Assembly: GCF_009831625.1 (NCBI RefSeq)
Contig: NZ_WUUS01000001.1
Location: 62,301-126,300, forward strand
Length of the DNA stretch: 64,000 nucleotides
Direction of reading: 5' to 3'
From: Halobaculum saliterrae
GTDB lineage: Archaea > Halobacteriota > Halobacteria > Halobacteriales > Haloferacaceae
Shown one piece after another: positions 13,667-23,468 of this stretch. A model generated the notes under the pieces. It worked only from the letters and a program-made list of their open reading frames with translations, ran no database searches and was not told where the DNA came from. The position numbers and the translations under genes were made by a program. Each line of letters starts with the position of its first letter. Position 1 is the first letter of the stretch.

Positions 13667-16180
13667 ATGCCAAGCTTCGACGTGTCCTTCGGCACGCACC
13701 TCTTCGAGTTCGAGGAGGACGCCGGGGACGGAGTCATCAGGGGCTGGGACTGGGTCCAGCGCTCGGTCTGGAAGAACATCGACTTCGACCGGGCGATGCT
13801 GCTCGACCTGCTCGACAGCGGGACGCTCGAGATACCCGAGTACCAGCGGGGCTACGCGTGGGAGGAACAGCAGTGGGAGGACCTGTGGGTCGAGCTGGAG
13901 CCCGCGTTCGCGGAGTCGATCGCACGAAACGACCTGACAGAGGTGTTCTTCGGGTCGGTGTTCACCGCCGACGTCGACAACCGGACGGCCGAGGTCATCG
14001 ACGGCCAACAACGCATCACCACGGTGTCGCTCGTTCTCAAGATCATCCAGGAGCTCCTCGGCGACCTCGACGGGATCGACCCCGGGACCGAGGACGACAT
14101 CGCGTCGGTCGCGACCCGCCAGGAGACGCTCATCGAGACCCTGTTCCTGGAGAATCCGGGGTCGACGAACCCGCGAACGAAGCTCACCCTCAACGACCAC
14201 AACAACGAGTTCTATCAGGCGCTGATGGGGGACACGGCGGACAGGCTGTCGTACATCACCGACCGGGAGAGCGTCCACGGGAACCGCAAGCGGAACGCGA
14301 TCACGATCAGGCAGTACGCGAAGCGCTTCCGGATCGGGGACGACGAGTGGGAGGACATCGAGAACGACAACCGCTCGTTCGACGACTCCAACGACCGGCT
14401 GATCGAGGCGTACGACTACTTCCGAAGCAGGATCGAGCGGGAGATCGCCGAGACGTACGACGACGACGCCTCGCGGGCGCGCGCACTCATCAACCTGAAG
14501 GAGTACCTCCTTCACGCGTTCGTTGTCGGGCACTTCCACGTCTCCCAAGGGCATCCGTCGCTGCTGATGGACATCTTCCAGATCCTCAACGACCGCGGGA
14601 TGGATCTCAATCAGGTCGACATCATCAGAGCGCGGATCGTGGCGCGGCTGCGCGAGGACGCGAAGCCGGCGATCGAGGCGGAGAACCTCCAGCGGTGGAA
14701 GGACATCGTCGACCTGTTCGACGGGGACTACGGCGACGTGAGCGACTTCCTCGTCGACACCATCTCGATCGTCGACGAGCGCGTCGACGGTCGGTCGGAG
14801 GTGTCCGATCACCTGCTGGAGGCGTTCGTGCTCGATCCCCGCGAGGACCAGACGCTGGAGAGCCAGCTGAAGACGCTCGCCAGCACCGAGGAGTTCCTCA
14901 AGACGCTGGAGCGGTACAGCACGTACTACCACAACATCGTCTACCCGTACGACGACGGACTGTACTTGGAGGACGACCGACGCCAGCGGACGTGTAACGA
15001 CATCCTCCAGCGACTCCAGTCGCTTCGGACCAGCCAGTGGCGACCGCTCGTGTTGGCGGCGTACGCCGTCGCGCGGGAGAGCGACGCGACCGACCGGGCG
15101 GAGTCGGTGCTCCTCCGGACGATGCGGGCGGTGGAGAACGTCACCTTCCGACAGGTGCTCTCCAGCATCAACCCCAACCGGCTGGAGGGTATCTACGCCG
15201 ACGTCGCTCACCGGTTCACCCGGGAGGACGACGTGCTCGACGTGAACGTCGAGGCGGAGCTGTACACCGAGTTCGAGAGCGTCTACCCCGGCGTCGTCGG
15301 GACCTCGTTCGTCGAGACGCTGGTGGAGACGTCGTCGGTGAACACCAGATACGCGAAGGCGCTGCTGTGGAAGCTCACCGACGAACACACCGAGACCGAC
15401 GCGATGTGGCGACGGTCGCTCAACATCAGCGAGGTGCACCTGGAGCACGTCTTCCCGCAGTCCCCGTTCCTCGACAACATCGGATCGTTCGACCGGTACT
15501 ACTGGTTCGAACGGTTCTTCGACGCGGACGACCCCGAGGATCCGCTCGCCGAGACGATCGCGGGGATCGTCGACGCCGGCGACGACGAGCTCCTGATGGA
15601 CATCTGTGAGGAGTACTACATCTCAGATCTGGGGAACCTCGGCCTCCTGTGGAACCAAGACAACGTGACCGGACAGAACCACCCGCTGTCCCGGAAGCTC
15701 CCGGTGTACCAGCGTTCCGACTTCGACGAGGCGGTCGTCAACGAGTTCTTCGGCGCGGATCGGTTCAGCGAGGTGGCGGCCACCACCCTCCATCGCTGGG
15801 TGGAGCTCAACGCCGCGCGGGGGACGACCGAGAACTGGGAGTCGCGGGCGGACGCGCTCGGGCTGTCGTGTGCCGACGGGGACGAGTTCGCCGCCGAGGT
15901 CGAACGCGAGCTGGCTGCGCTCGAGGAGACCGAGTCCTTCGGGGAGGCCGTCGACGAGTACGACCGGTACTGGACGCGGGAGGCGCTCGCGACGCGGAAG
16001 GCGGAGCTGGTCGAGCTGGCGCTGGAGTCGCTCGCGTTCCGCTACGAGGACGCCGACGGCGAGCGCGTCGCCGAGTTCGCCGAGTGGGACCGCGACCAGC
16101 TCGAGACGGCCGTCCGCGACGAGATGGACTCACGGGCGCGCGTGATCGTCGCCGAGAACGACGGGTACCGCGACGACTGA
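13667..16180 (+). CDS. GmrSD-like DUF262/DUF1524 protein (type IV restriction)
   Basis: An 837-aa single-chain GmrSD homologue. The N-terminal DUF262 (GmrS-like, ParB/Srx fold) shows IPEYQRGYAW (56-65) and IDGQQRITT (111-119), the nucleotide-binding and core motifs. The long middle is helical. The DUF1524 HNH part (GmrD-like) has HLEHVFPQ (591-598) and DLGNLGLL with following Asn (about 654-663). About 170 charged helical residues follow. GmrSD enzymes cut glucosylated hydroxymethylcytosine phage DNA with NTP, and other family members have other modified-DNA targets. No partner gene is present. Composition is GC-rich like the core, so it may be older here than the AT-rich island before it. 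Confidence 0.87.
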   Translation: MPSFDVSFGTHLFEFEEDAGDGVIRGWDWVQRSVWKNIDFDRAMLLDLLDSGTLEIPEYQRGYAWEEQQWEDLWVELEPAFAESIARNDLTEVFFGSVFTADVDNRTAEVIDGQQRITTVSLVLKIIQELLGDLDGIDPGTEDDIASVATRQETLIETLFLENPGSTNPRTKLTLNDHNNEFYQALMGDTADRLSYITDRESVHGNRKRNAITIRQYAKRFRIGDDEWEDIENDNRSFDDSNDRLIEAYDYFRSRIEREIAETYDDDASRARALINLKEYLLHAFVVGHFHVSQGHPSLLMDIFQILNDRGMDLNQVDIIRARIVARLREDAKPAIEAENLQRWKDIVDLFDGDYGDVSDFLVDTISIVDERVDGRSEVSDHLLEAFVLDPREDQTLESQLKTLASTEEFLKTLERYSTYYHNIVYPYDDGLYLEDDRRQRTCNDILQRLQSLRTSQWRPLVLAAYAVARESDATDRAESVLLRTMRAVENVTFRQVLSSINPNRLEGIYADVAHRFTREDDVLDVNVEAELYTEFESVYPGVVGTSFVETLVETSSVNTRYAKALLWKLTDEHTETDAMWRRSLNISEVHLEHVFPQSPFLDNIGSFDRYYWFERFFDADDPEDPLAETIAGIVDAGDDELLMDICEEYYISDLGNLGLLWNQDNVTGQNHPLSRKLPVYQRSDFDEAVVNEFFGADRFSEVAATTLHRWVELNAARGTTENWESRADALGLSCADGDEFAAEVERELAALEETESFGEAVDEYDRYWTREALATRKAELVELALESLAFRYEDADGERVAEFAEWDRDQLETAVRDEMDSRARVIVAENDGYRDD

Positions 16181-16218
16181 ACCCCCGATCCCGGCGGACG
16201 GAGCGGTCCGCCGGACAG

Positions 16219-16224
16219 TTTATC
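16219..16224 (+). promoter_or_regulatory. TATA box of the UbiA-lycopene cyclase gene
   Basis: TTTATC lies about 27 bp before ATG 16248. This supports that ATG as a leaderless start and argues against an earlier TTG at 16233. Confidence 0.55.
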
Positions 16225-16247
16225 CGGGTTACTTGCTAACATACACT

Positions 16248-17468
16248 ATGGCCATCGCCCGCCACGGGCGCGGCCCGACGGCCGTCGCGCGTGCCTACGC
16301 CTCACAGGTCCACCCGGTGTTCATGCTCCCGCCGGTAGCGACGGCGCTGTTCGGGGCGGCGCTGGCGGGCGCGTTCGACCCGGCGTTGGCGCTCGTTCAC
16401 GCCGGCACGGCCTTCTTCGCGGTCTACACCGCCCACGTGAAGGACGGCTACGTCGACTTTCACCGCCGCGGCGAGGACGACGATCACCCGATGACGGAAC
16501 GCGGCTGTCGTCTCGGCCTCGCGGGTGCGACCGTCGGCTTCCTCGCGTCCCTCGCCGGCGTGGCCGTCCTTGCGGAGCCGACGGCCGCACCCCTCGCGGT
16601 CGCGGTCGCCGCGCCGACGTGGGCGATCGGCTACCTCCACGCCCCGCAGTTCGACACCAACCCAGTCACGACGACGCTGGGCTATCCCGTCGGCGTCGGG
16701 CTGTGCCTGCTGGGCGGCTACGCGGCACAGACCGGGACGCTCGCGCGGCGGCCGGTCGCGGTGGCGGGGGTGCTCGTCGTCACGCTCGCGGGCGTGAAGG
16801 TGATCGACGACGCCCAGGACTACGGCTACGACCGCTCGATCGGCAAGCGGACCGTCGCCGTCGCACTGGGACCGTCGCGCGCCCGCTCCCTCGCGGTCGC
16901 GGCCCTCGGCGTCGGACTGTTCGCGGTCGTCCCGCTGGCGATCACGGGGGTACTGCCGCCGAGCGCGCCCGTCGCGAGCCTCGCGTTCGGCGCCGTCGCC
17001 GCCGTCGCCGTCCGTCGCGATCCGGAGACGGCGACGATGCTGCTCGTGCGCGGCGCGTACCTCTTCCTCGCGGGCCTGCTGGTCGCCGTGTTCTTCCGCC
17101 CGCTGGCGGGCGTCCCGCTCCCGAACGTCACCGTGCTCGGACCGTACACCTACCTCGCGACGGAGGCCGTCTTCGGCGCCGTCGCGCTCGCGCTGTTGGT
17201 CCGTCGGGGACGGGACGCGCTGTGGCGCGCCGGCCGGACGGTCGCGGCGCTATATCCCGTCGCGTACGTCTGGGACTGGTACACGCTGGAGGTGGGCGTG
17301 TTCTCGATCCCGATGCGGACCGGGGTCGAGCTCGTCGGGATCCCGATCGAGGAGCACGTATTCATGATCGTCGTGCCGGCGCTGGTGCTCGGCATCCACG
17401 AGACGTTGCACCCGCGGGAGGACGGCGACGAGGCGACCGAGTCGGGGGCCGGGACCGAACGGCTGTAG
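16248..17468 (+). CDS. UbiA prenyltransferase fused to a lycopene cyclase (CrtYcd-type) domain
   Basis: A 406-aa polytopic membrane protein. Residues 10-285 are a UbiA-type prenyltransferase with both Asp-rich motifs: KDGYVDFHRRGEDDDHPM (first) and KVIDDAQDYGYDRSIGKRT (second). Residues about 295-390 match one lycopene cyclase repeat: YVWDWYTLEVGVFS and GIPIEEHVFMIVV, with the hallmark P-I-E-E. UbiA relatives elongate lycopene in bacterioruberin synthesis, and CrtYc/CrtYd repeats cyclise lycopene to beta-carotene, the retinal precursor. Cyclase repeats normally act in pairs; one fused to a prenyltransferase is unusual. Carotenoid or isoprenoid modification in the cell membrane is likely; the exact substrate is inference. 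Confidence 0.82.
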   Translation: MAIARHGRGPTAVARAYASQVHPVFMLPPVATALFGAALAGAFDPALALVHAGTAFFAVYTAHVKDGYVDFHRRGEDDDHPMTERGCRLGLAGATVGFLASLAGVAVLAEPTAAPLAVAVAAPTWAIGYLHAPQFDTNPVTTTLGYPVGVGLCLLGGYAAQTGTLARRPVAVAGVLVVTLAGVKVIDDAQDYGYDRSIGKRTVAVALGPSRARSLAVAALGVGLFAVVPLAITGVLPPSAPVASLAFGAVAAVAVRRDPETATMLLVRGAYLFLAGLLVAVFFRPLAGVPLPNVTVLGPYTYLATEAVFGAVALALLVRRGRDALWRAGRTVAALYPVAYVWDWYTLEVGVFSIPMRTGVELVGIPIEEHVFMIVVPALVLGIHETLHPREDGDEATESGAGTERL

Positions 17469-17516
17469 CGGCGTCGATCCGGCTCGGTCGTCCGCCGGCG
17501 ATCGGTTCCCGCCGGC

Positions 17517-18389
17517 TCACTCGTCGGCGACCGACTCCCGTCGCGTCCCCGTCACCGTCACGAGCAGCGGGAGGTCGTGGTCCTCGAAGCGCCAGCGCCC
17601 CTCGCCGTCCTCGACCATCGCCTCGGACCGTCGGATCGGCGAGAACGGCTGTTCGTTGACGGACCGGAGGTCGATCCCGGCGTCGACGAGCGCCGTCAGG
17701 ATCTCCCCCAGCCCGTGGGTCCATTTGTGGGTGTCGCCGTCGGGCACCGGGTCGTCGGTCGAGAAGTACGGGTGTTCCACCGAGATTTCGCCGGCGGCGC
17801 CACCTCCCAGATCGTCCGAGAGGGCGGTCGCGATCGGGTGGTGTTCCGCGAGGTGGAACGTCCCGCCCGGCGCCAGCGACTCGGCGACGACCTCGGCCCA
17901 CCGGTCCAGGTCGGGCAGCCAACAGAGCACGCCGAAGTTGCTGACGACGGTGTCGTACCCGCCGTCGGGCGGTTCGGGGATCGCCTCGGGGAGGTCGTAC
18001 ACGTTCGCTCGGACGAACGTCGCGTCGTCCGCGAGGCCGGCCGCCGCCGCGAGTTCCCGAGCGACTCGGACGCTCTCGGCGGAGATGTCCACCCCGGTCA
18101 CCGTCGCCCCCATCCGCGCCCACGACAACGTTCGGGTGCCGATCGAGCACTGCAGGTCCAGCAGGCTGTCGCCGGTCGCGTCGCCCACCTCCCGGCGCTG
18201 GACCGGAAGCAGCGCCGACTCGCCGTCGAGGAACGCCTCGATCTCGGCCGTGCCGTCGGCGACCGACACCGGCTCGACCATCTCCTCCCAGTGCTCGCGG
18301 TTCGCCTCGAACCGCGCCGACAGGTCCGCGGTCGAGACGCCGTCGCTGCCGGGCCCGCTGTCGCTCGTCTCGTCGCCGCCGTCGCTCAT
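17517..18389 (-). CDS. Class I SAM-dependent methyltransferase
   Basis: A 290-aa Rossmann-type methyltransferase. Motif I is degenerate: LLDLQCSIGTRTLSWARMGA has Q-C-S-I-G where E-x-G-x-G is usual. GVDISAESV and VSNFGVLCWLPDL follow as motifs II and IV, and ESLAPGGTFHLAEHHP is the typical post-core strand. The C-terminal LVTVTGTRR closes the sheet. The N-terminal 25 residues are acidic and disordered. Its substrate cannot be told; relatives act on small molecules or quinones. It runs the same way as ilvD, 96 bp downstream of it. Confidence 0.85.
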   Translation of the reverse strand: MSDGGDETSDSGPGSDGVSTADLSARFEANREHWEEMVEPVSVADGTAEIEAFLDGESALLPVQRREVGDATGDSLLDLQCSIGTRTLSWARMGATVTGVDISAESVRVARELAAAAGLADDATFVRANVYDLPEAIPEPPDGGYDTVVSNFGVLCWLPDLDRWAEVVAESLAPGGTFHLAEHHPIATALSDDLGGGAAGEISVEHPYFSTDDPVPDGDTHKWTHGLGEILTALVDAGIDLRSVNEQPFSPIRRSEAMVEDGEGRWRFEDHDLPLLVTVTGTRRESVADE

Positions 18390-18485
18390 ACCGCGGGAAT
18401 GTCGCCGGCATGGTACTTGGGCGTTCCGCGAACGGCGCTGCCGTCGGTGTACCCGGACGCCGGCCGGACTCGCCGAGTCGCCGAC

Positions 18486-20291
18486 TCAGTCCCGCTTCGC
18501 CTTCGGGTTCGTGACGGCGCCGTTGGCCGCGCTGCCGAAGTCGCGGGCGAACTTCGCGAACACGCCGCCGGCGTACTGCGGCTCCGGTGCCTCGTACGCG
18601 TCGGCCCGCGCATCCAGTTCCCCGTCGCTCAGATCGACCGACAGCTCCCGCTCGGGGATGTCCACGGTCACCGTGTCCCCGTCCTCGACGAGGCCGATCG
18701 GGCCGCCCTCGACGGCCTCGGGGGCGACGTGGCCGACCATCGGGCCGCGCGTCGCGCCCGAGAACCGGCCGTCCGTCAGGAGGGCCACGTCGTCCTCGTG
18801 GCCCGCGCCGACGACGGCGGCGGTGACGCCGAGCATCTCGCGCATGCCGGGCCCCCCGCGGGGCCCCTCGTTGCGGATGACGATCACGTCGCCCGACTCG
18901 ATCTCGCCGGACTGAACGTACTCCATGGCGTCCTCCTCGGCCTCGAACACGCGGGCTGGGCCCTCGTGGTGGAACGCGTCGTCGCCGGTGACCTTCAGGA
19001 CTGCCCCGTCGGGCGCGAGGTTCCCCGTCAGGACCTTGATGGCGCCCTCCTCGCTGTACGGCTCGTCCACCGTGTAGAGGAAATCCGCCTCGATGTCGTC
19101 GTCCGCGGGGAGGTGTCCCTCCGATTCGAGGCGGGCGATCTCCTCGGCCATCGTCCGGCCCGTCACGGTCATCGCGTCGCCGTGCATGTAGCCGCCCTCG
19201 ATCAGGCGACGGACCACGACCGGGACGCCCCCGACCTCGTCGAGGTCCTGCATGACGCGCGTGCCGCCGGGCTGGAGGTTCGCGATCTTCGGCGTGCGCC
19301 GGGAGATCTCGTCGAACTCCGTGATGTCCAACTCGATGTCCGCCTCCGCCGCCAGCGCGAGCAGGTGGAGCACGGCGTTCGTCGACCCACCCATCGCCAC
19401 CTGTATCGCGATCGCGTTCTCGAACGACTCCTTGCTCAGGATGTCGGAGGGACGGCGGTCCTGCTCGACGCACTCCAGCGCGAGTTCGCCCGCGCGCCGG
19501 GCGGTGTCGTATCGCTCCTCGGACTCGGCCATCGGCGACGCCGAGCCCAGCGGCGCCATCCCCAGCGCCTCCGAGATGGACGCCATCGTGTTCGCGGTGA
19601 ACATCCCGCCACAGGAGCCCGCGCCGGGGCAGGCGTGACGCTCCATCTCGTCGAGTTCGTCGGCGCTCATGTCGCCCTCGGCGTAGGTACCGACGCCCTC
19701 GAAGACGTTCTGGACGGTGATGTCCCGGCCGCCGTGCTCGCCGGGCCTGATCGACCCGCCGTACAGGAACACGGAGGGGAGGTCCGTCCGGATCGACGCC
19801 ATCAGCATGCCGGGGAGGTTCTTGTCGCAGCCGGCGATCGTCACCAGCGCGTCCATCCGCTCCCCGAACGAGACCAGCTCGACGGAGTCGGCGATCACCT
19901 CCCGGGAGACGAGGCTCGCCTTCATCCCCTCGGTTCCCATCGAGATGGCGTCGGAGATGGTGACCGTCCCGAACTCGATGGGCATCCCCTCGGCGTCCTC
20001 GATCCCCTCGCGGGCGGCGTCGGCCACGTCGTCGAGGTGGACGTTGCACGGGGTGATGTCGGCGGCGGGGTTGGGGATGCCGACCATCGGGGAGGAGAGG
20101 TCCTGGTCGTCGTAGCCCATGGCCCGGAACATCGCGCGGTGCGGGGCGCGCTCGGCGCCCGCCGTCACCTCGCGACTGCGGAGGGACTCGTCCTTCTCGC
20201 CGGCGAACGTGTCGGCGTCGCCCGTGTCGTCGCCGGCCGCACCGTCGGCGTCGCCGTCGCGGGTCGCCTCCGGCGGTTCCTGCTTGCTCAT
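18486..20291 (-). CDS. ilvD: Dihydroxy-acid dehydratase
   Basis: A 601-aa IlvD/Edd-family enzyme. It dehydrates 2,3-dihydroxy-isovalerate and 2,3-dihydroxy-3-methylvalerate to the 2-oxo acids of valine and isoleucine synthesis. The Fe-S cluster cysteines are present: Cys82 (TPCNVH), Cys155 ([11 protein letters not shown]) and Cys227 in [16 protein letters not shown]. The end has the conserved [19 protein letters not shown]. An acidic extension of about 40 residues precedes the usual family start. A TATA-like TTTATCAGG (minus strand, about 20310-20318) lies some 25 bp upstream, so the chosen ATG fits a leaderless message. It is monocistronic here with no other ilv genes nearby. Confidence 0.95.
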   Translation of the reverse strand: MSKQEPPEATRDGDADGAAGDDTGDADTFAGEKDESLRSREVTAGAERAPHRAMFRAMGYDDQDLSSPMVGIPNPAADITPCNVHLDDVADAAREGIEDAEGMPIEFGTVTISDAISMGTEGMKASLVSREVIADSVELVSFGERMDALVTIAGCDKNLPGMLMASIRTDLPSVFLYGGSIRPGEHGGRDITVQNVFEGVGTYAEGDMSADELDEMERHACPGAGSCGGMFTANTMASISEALGMAPLGSASPMAESEERYDTARRAGELALECVEQDRRPSDILSKESFENAIAIQVAMGGSTNAVLHLLALAAEADIELDITEFDEISRRTPKIANLQPGGTRVMQDLDEVGGVPVVVRRLIEGGYMHGDAMTVTGRTMAEEIARLESEGHLPADDDIEADFLYTVDEPYSEEGAIKVLTGNLAPDGAVLKVTGDDAFHHEGPARVFEAEEDAMEYVQSGEIESGDVIVIRNEGPRGGPGMREMLGVTAAVVGAGHEDDVALLTDGRFSGATRGPMVGHVAPEAVEGGPIGLVEDGDTVTVDIPERELSVDLSDGELDARADAYEAPEPQYAGGVFAKFARDFGSAANGAVTNPKAKRD

Positions 20292-20549
20292 ACCACGGAG
20301 TCGGCGTCCGCCCTGATAAACTGCCGCACACGAACAGATGTTGCTGTCGGCCCCGAACGTGATCGGGTTCCGTCGTCGTCGCGGCGAGGGGGAGCGACGG
20401 ACGGCCCTCGATCGCGCGACAGGATCGGGGCACGGGCGTTATTCTTAAATTCGATACGTCAGTGAGAACGAATAGTAGTCCGGACCGCGCCGCGATGTAT
20501 CCCCTCGGGGAGAGGGACGACTGCGGCCGGTCGGCGAGTCGAATCCACA

Positions 20550-22382
20550 ATGTCAGTCGTCACCTACGCCGTTCCGTTCCTGGTGCTCGGGGGCGCCGCG
20601 TCCGTTGCCGTGCTCCTGTTCGTGCTGTGGCGACGCCCGGTCACCCTCGGCGGGCCCGAGGTCGTCGGCTTTCTCGGGCTTGCGGTGGGCGCGACGATGT
20701 GGTCGTGGTCGTACGCGCTCCAACTGCGGGCGTCGACGCTCCCCGAGATCCTCGCGTACAACAACCTCCTGTGGCTGGGGACGGGGATCGTCGGCGCGTC
20801 GTGGCCGATCTTCGCGTTCGCGGTCGCCGGCGACGATCACTGGCTCACGCGGCGGCGGATCCCGATCGTCTCGGGCGTCCCGCTCGCGTTCGCCCTGCTC
20901 GCGGTCTCGAACCCCGCACACGAACTGATCTACACCGACGTCGCCCTGACGACCGGCGAGGTCGTCCGGTCGACGGTGACGCCGGGGATCGGGTTCGGGG
21001 CCTTCCTCCTGTGGTCGTTCACGGTGGACATGTACGTCCTCTGGCGGCTCGCTCGCAGCGTCCGTCGCTCGAACGGGATCACGCGGTCGCGTCGGCTCGC
21101 GGTGTTCGGGGCCGGACTCCTGCCGATGATCGCCGGAATCGTGAGCATCGTCGCACTCAGCAGTGGGGGCCCGCCGATCGACTTCACGCCGGCGTTGTTC
21201 TCGGTGACGACGATCCTCACCGGCGTCGCGATCACCCGGTACCGGCTCCTCGACTCCATCGCCGTCGCGCAGGACCACATCGTCACCCACCTCTCGGATC
21301 CCGTCGTGGTCGTCGACGGCGACGAGACGATCCGCGCGAGGAACACGGCGGCCGCTCGACTGTTCGGCGGCGACGACCCGATCGGCCGACCGGTCGACGA
21401 AACGTTCGGCGATCAGCCGACACTCGTCGAGGCGATCCGGACGCGGCCGTCGACGGGGACGAGGACCGTCACCGTGACGGTCGAGTCCGAGGACGACGCC
21501 GGGAACCCGGGGGAGGGGAGCGCTCGGCGGGACGCCACCGTCGACCGGGGGTCGGATGGCGAGCCCCGCACCGACCCGGATCCGACGACCGTTCCCCGGA
21601 CCTTCGAGGTCTCCGTCGGGTCGCTCGATCGGACCGACGCGACGGTGCTCGTGTTCAGGGACGTCACGGAGCGGCTGGCGGCCGAGCGACGCGCCGAGGT
21701 GCTCAACCGCGTCCTGCGGCACGACCTCCGGAACGACATCTCGGTGATCGACGGCTACCTGCGGCTCCTCGAGGAGGAGATCGGCGACTCGGGGTCGGAC
21801 GCCACGAGGGAGGCGTTGAACGTGCTGTCGAGGCGGACCGACGGGATGCTCTCGGTCGTCGAGCAGGCCGCGCTCGCCGAGACGCTCGCCGACGGGCGTC
21901 CGGAGTTCAGACGGTTCGATCTGACCGACCTGGTCCGCGACCGCATCGATCAGGTCCGCACCGAACACCCGGAGGTGCGACTCGAGACGTCGCTTCCGGA
22001 CGACACGGTGTCGGTCTCGGCCGTCGGGGTGTTCCCCTCGGTGGTCGACAACCTGATCGAGAACGCGATCGAGCACGCCGACGACGAGCGGTCCCGACTC
22101 GCCGTGGATCTCGACGTCGATCCGGCGACCTCGACCGTCGAGCTCCGGATCGAGGACGACGGCCCCGGGATCCCGCCCGACGATCTGGCGGTCCTCGTCG
22201 GCACCGAGTCGTCGCCGGAGAAGGCGAGCGGGCTCGGGCTGTGGCTGATCAATCGGATAACGACGATCTCGGGCGGCTCCGTCGACGCGACCGATCGGGA
22301 CGGCGGCGGGACGACCGTCTCGGTGACGCTCCCGCTCGCGGAGGCCGAGTCGCCGGCGGCGGCGGCGGCGCCGACCGCCTGA
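20550..22382 (+). CDS. Membrane sensor histidine kinase (7TM + PAS + HK)
   Basis: A 610-aa protein. Residues 1-230 hold about seven membrane helices of the histidine-kinase N-terminal 7TM type (ATMWSWSYALQL, RRSRRLAVFGAGLLP). A PAS-like domain follows at about 240-365 (LSDPVVVVDGDETIRARN ... VLVFRDVTER). The dimerisation helix carries LRHDLRN with His391. The ATPase has DNLIENAIEHAD (N-box), IEDDGPGIP and GLGLWLI. It should phosphorylate a response regulator, but none is adjacent. A TATA-like TTCTTAAATT lies about 100 bp upstream. The signal is unknown. Confidence 0.88.
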   Translation: MSVVTYAVPFLVLGGAASVAVLLFVLWRRPVTLGGPEVVGFLGLAVGATMWSWSYALQLRASTLPEILAYNNLLWLGTGIVGASWPIFAFAVAGDDHWLTRRRIPIVSGVPLAFALLAVSNPAHELIYTDVALTTGEVVRSTVTPGIGFGAFLLWSFTVDMYVLWRLARSVRRSNGITRSRRLAVFGAGLLPMIAGIVSIVALSSGGPPIDFTPALFSVTTILTGVAITRYRLLDSIAVAQDHIVTHLSDPVVVVDGDETIRARNTAAARLFGGDDPIGRPVDETFGDQPTLVEAIRTRPSTGTRTVTVTVESEDDAGNPGEGSARRDATVDRGSDGEPRTDPDPTTVPRTFEVSVGSLDRTDATVLVFRDVTERLAAERRAEVLNRVLRHDLRNDISVIDGYLRLLEEEIGDSGSDATREALNVLSRRTDGMLSVVEQAALAETLADGRPEFRRFDLTDLVRDRIDQVRTEHPEVRLETSLPDDTVSVSAVGVFPSVVDNLIENAIEHADDERSRLAVDLDVDPATSTVELRIEDDGPGIPPDDLAVLVGTESSPEKASGLGLWLINRITTISGGSVDATDRDGGGTTVSVTLPLAEAESPAAAAAPTA

Positions 22383-22463
22383 CGGGTCGACGGCAACCCG
22401 GGATCCGGTCGGTTGTGAACGTCGGCCGACTCCACGTCGGGGACCCACACGGAACGGTCGTGC

Positions 22464-23360
22464 TCACGCGTCGCCGACGCCGCTCGCCGGGTCCGGAGTT
22501 CCGGATCCGAACTCGATCCCCGACCCGGACCCCGCTCCGGAGTTCACCGTGTCGCCGTGCTCCAGAAGGCGGCGGATCTCGGCCGTGACGAACGCGGGCT
22601 GGTCGAGGGTCGACGCGTGTCCCACGTCGGGCACCTCCAGAACGGTCGCGTCGCGGATCAGCGCCCCGAGCGCCGCCGACTGTCGGCGGACGAATCCGGC
22701 GTCGTGCTCGCCGTACAACACGAGCGTCGGCGCCTCGATCGACGAGAGATCGACGCGGGTCCGGTCGAACGACGCCAGCGCGCGGATCACCTTCGCGAAC
22801 TCCGCGGTCGACATCGCCGGCCCCGTCTCCCGGATCGCCTCGATCCGGTCGTAGTCGCCGCCGATCCCCGCTTCGGCGCGTTCCCGGAGCCACACCATCG
22901 CCCGCTCGACGCGTTCGTAGCCCACCACCCGTGCCGGCGGGATCGTCAGCCGGAGCGACGCGCGCTGGAGGCGCTCCCCGAGCGTGAGCGGGACGGGGCC
23001 GAACGTGTCCGCGAGCACGAGCGCCGAGAGCCCGTCCGGGTACCGCGCGGCGTACGTCATCGCGACGCACCCGCCCATCGACAGCCCGCAGACGACGGGA
23101 CGATCGAGGTCGAGCGCGTCGATCAACGCCGCCAGATCCTCCGCGAACAGGCCGATACTGTATGCCTCCCGGTCGGAGCCGCCCGTCCGCCCGTGGCCGC
23201 GCACGTCGTAGGCGACGACGGTGTACTCGTCCGCGAGCGCGTCGAGCTGCGGCGCCCATTGCGTGTGGTCGACGATCGCGCCGTGGACGAACACGACGGG
23301 CGGGCCGTCGCCGCGGCGTTCGTAGTACGTCTCGACGTCGTTCGTCTCCACCGTGGGCAT
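22464..23360 (-). CDS. Alpha/beta-fold hydrolase
   Basis: A 298-aa hydrolase of the haloperoxidase/lipase-like group. The oxyanion motif is VVFVHGAIVDHTQWAPQ, the nucleophile elbow is GLSMGG with the catalytic Ser, APTLVLYGEHDAG supplies the acid, and VPDVGHAST the His. DVRGHGRTG is the conserved strand after beta 4. Residues after about 270 are a Gly/Ser-rich tail of no clear function. The protein is cytoplasmic. The substrate, an ester, lactone or enol-lactone, cannot be predicted. It sits alone between convergent and co-directional genes. Confidence 0.88.
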   Translation of the reverse strand: MPTVETNDVETYYERRGDGPPVVFVHGAIVDHTQWAPQLDALADEYTVVAYDVRGHGRTGGSDREAYSIGLFAEDLAALIDALDLDRPVVCGLSMGGCVAMTYAARYPDGLSALVLADTFGPVPLTLGERLQRASLRLTIPPARVVGYERVERAMVWLRERAEAGIGGDYDRIEAIRETGPAMSTAEFAKVIRALASFDRTRVDLSSIEAPTLVLYGEHDAGFVRRQSAALGALIRDATVLEVPDVGHASTLDQPAFVTAEIRRLLEHGDTVNSGAGSGSGIEFGSGTPDPASGVGDA

Positions 23361-23468
23361 ACCCGATCGGTACGCGCCGGACGAGGATAGCGGTTGCTCG
23401 GTCTCCAGCGGCGCACGAAAAACGGAAACCCGCGGTCGCGGTCGGTCGGCGCCGAGGTCAGTCTCGGC

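Noticed and set aside
13529-15448. Very long minus-strand ORF opposite the GmrSD-like gene
   Set aside because: A high-GC mirror-frame artefact; the plus-strand frame has the clear DUF262 and HNH motifs.
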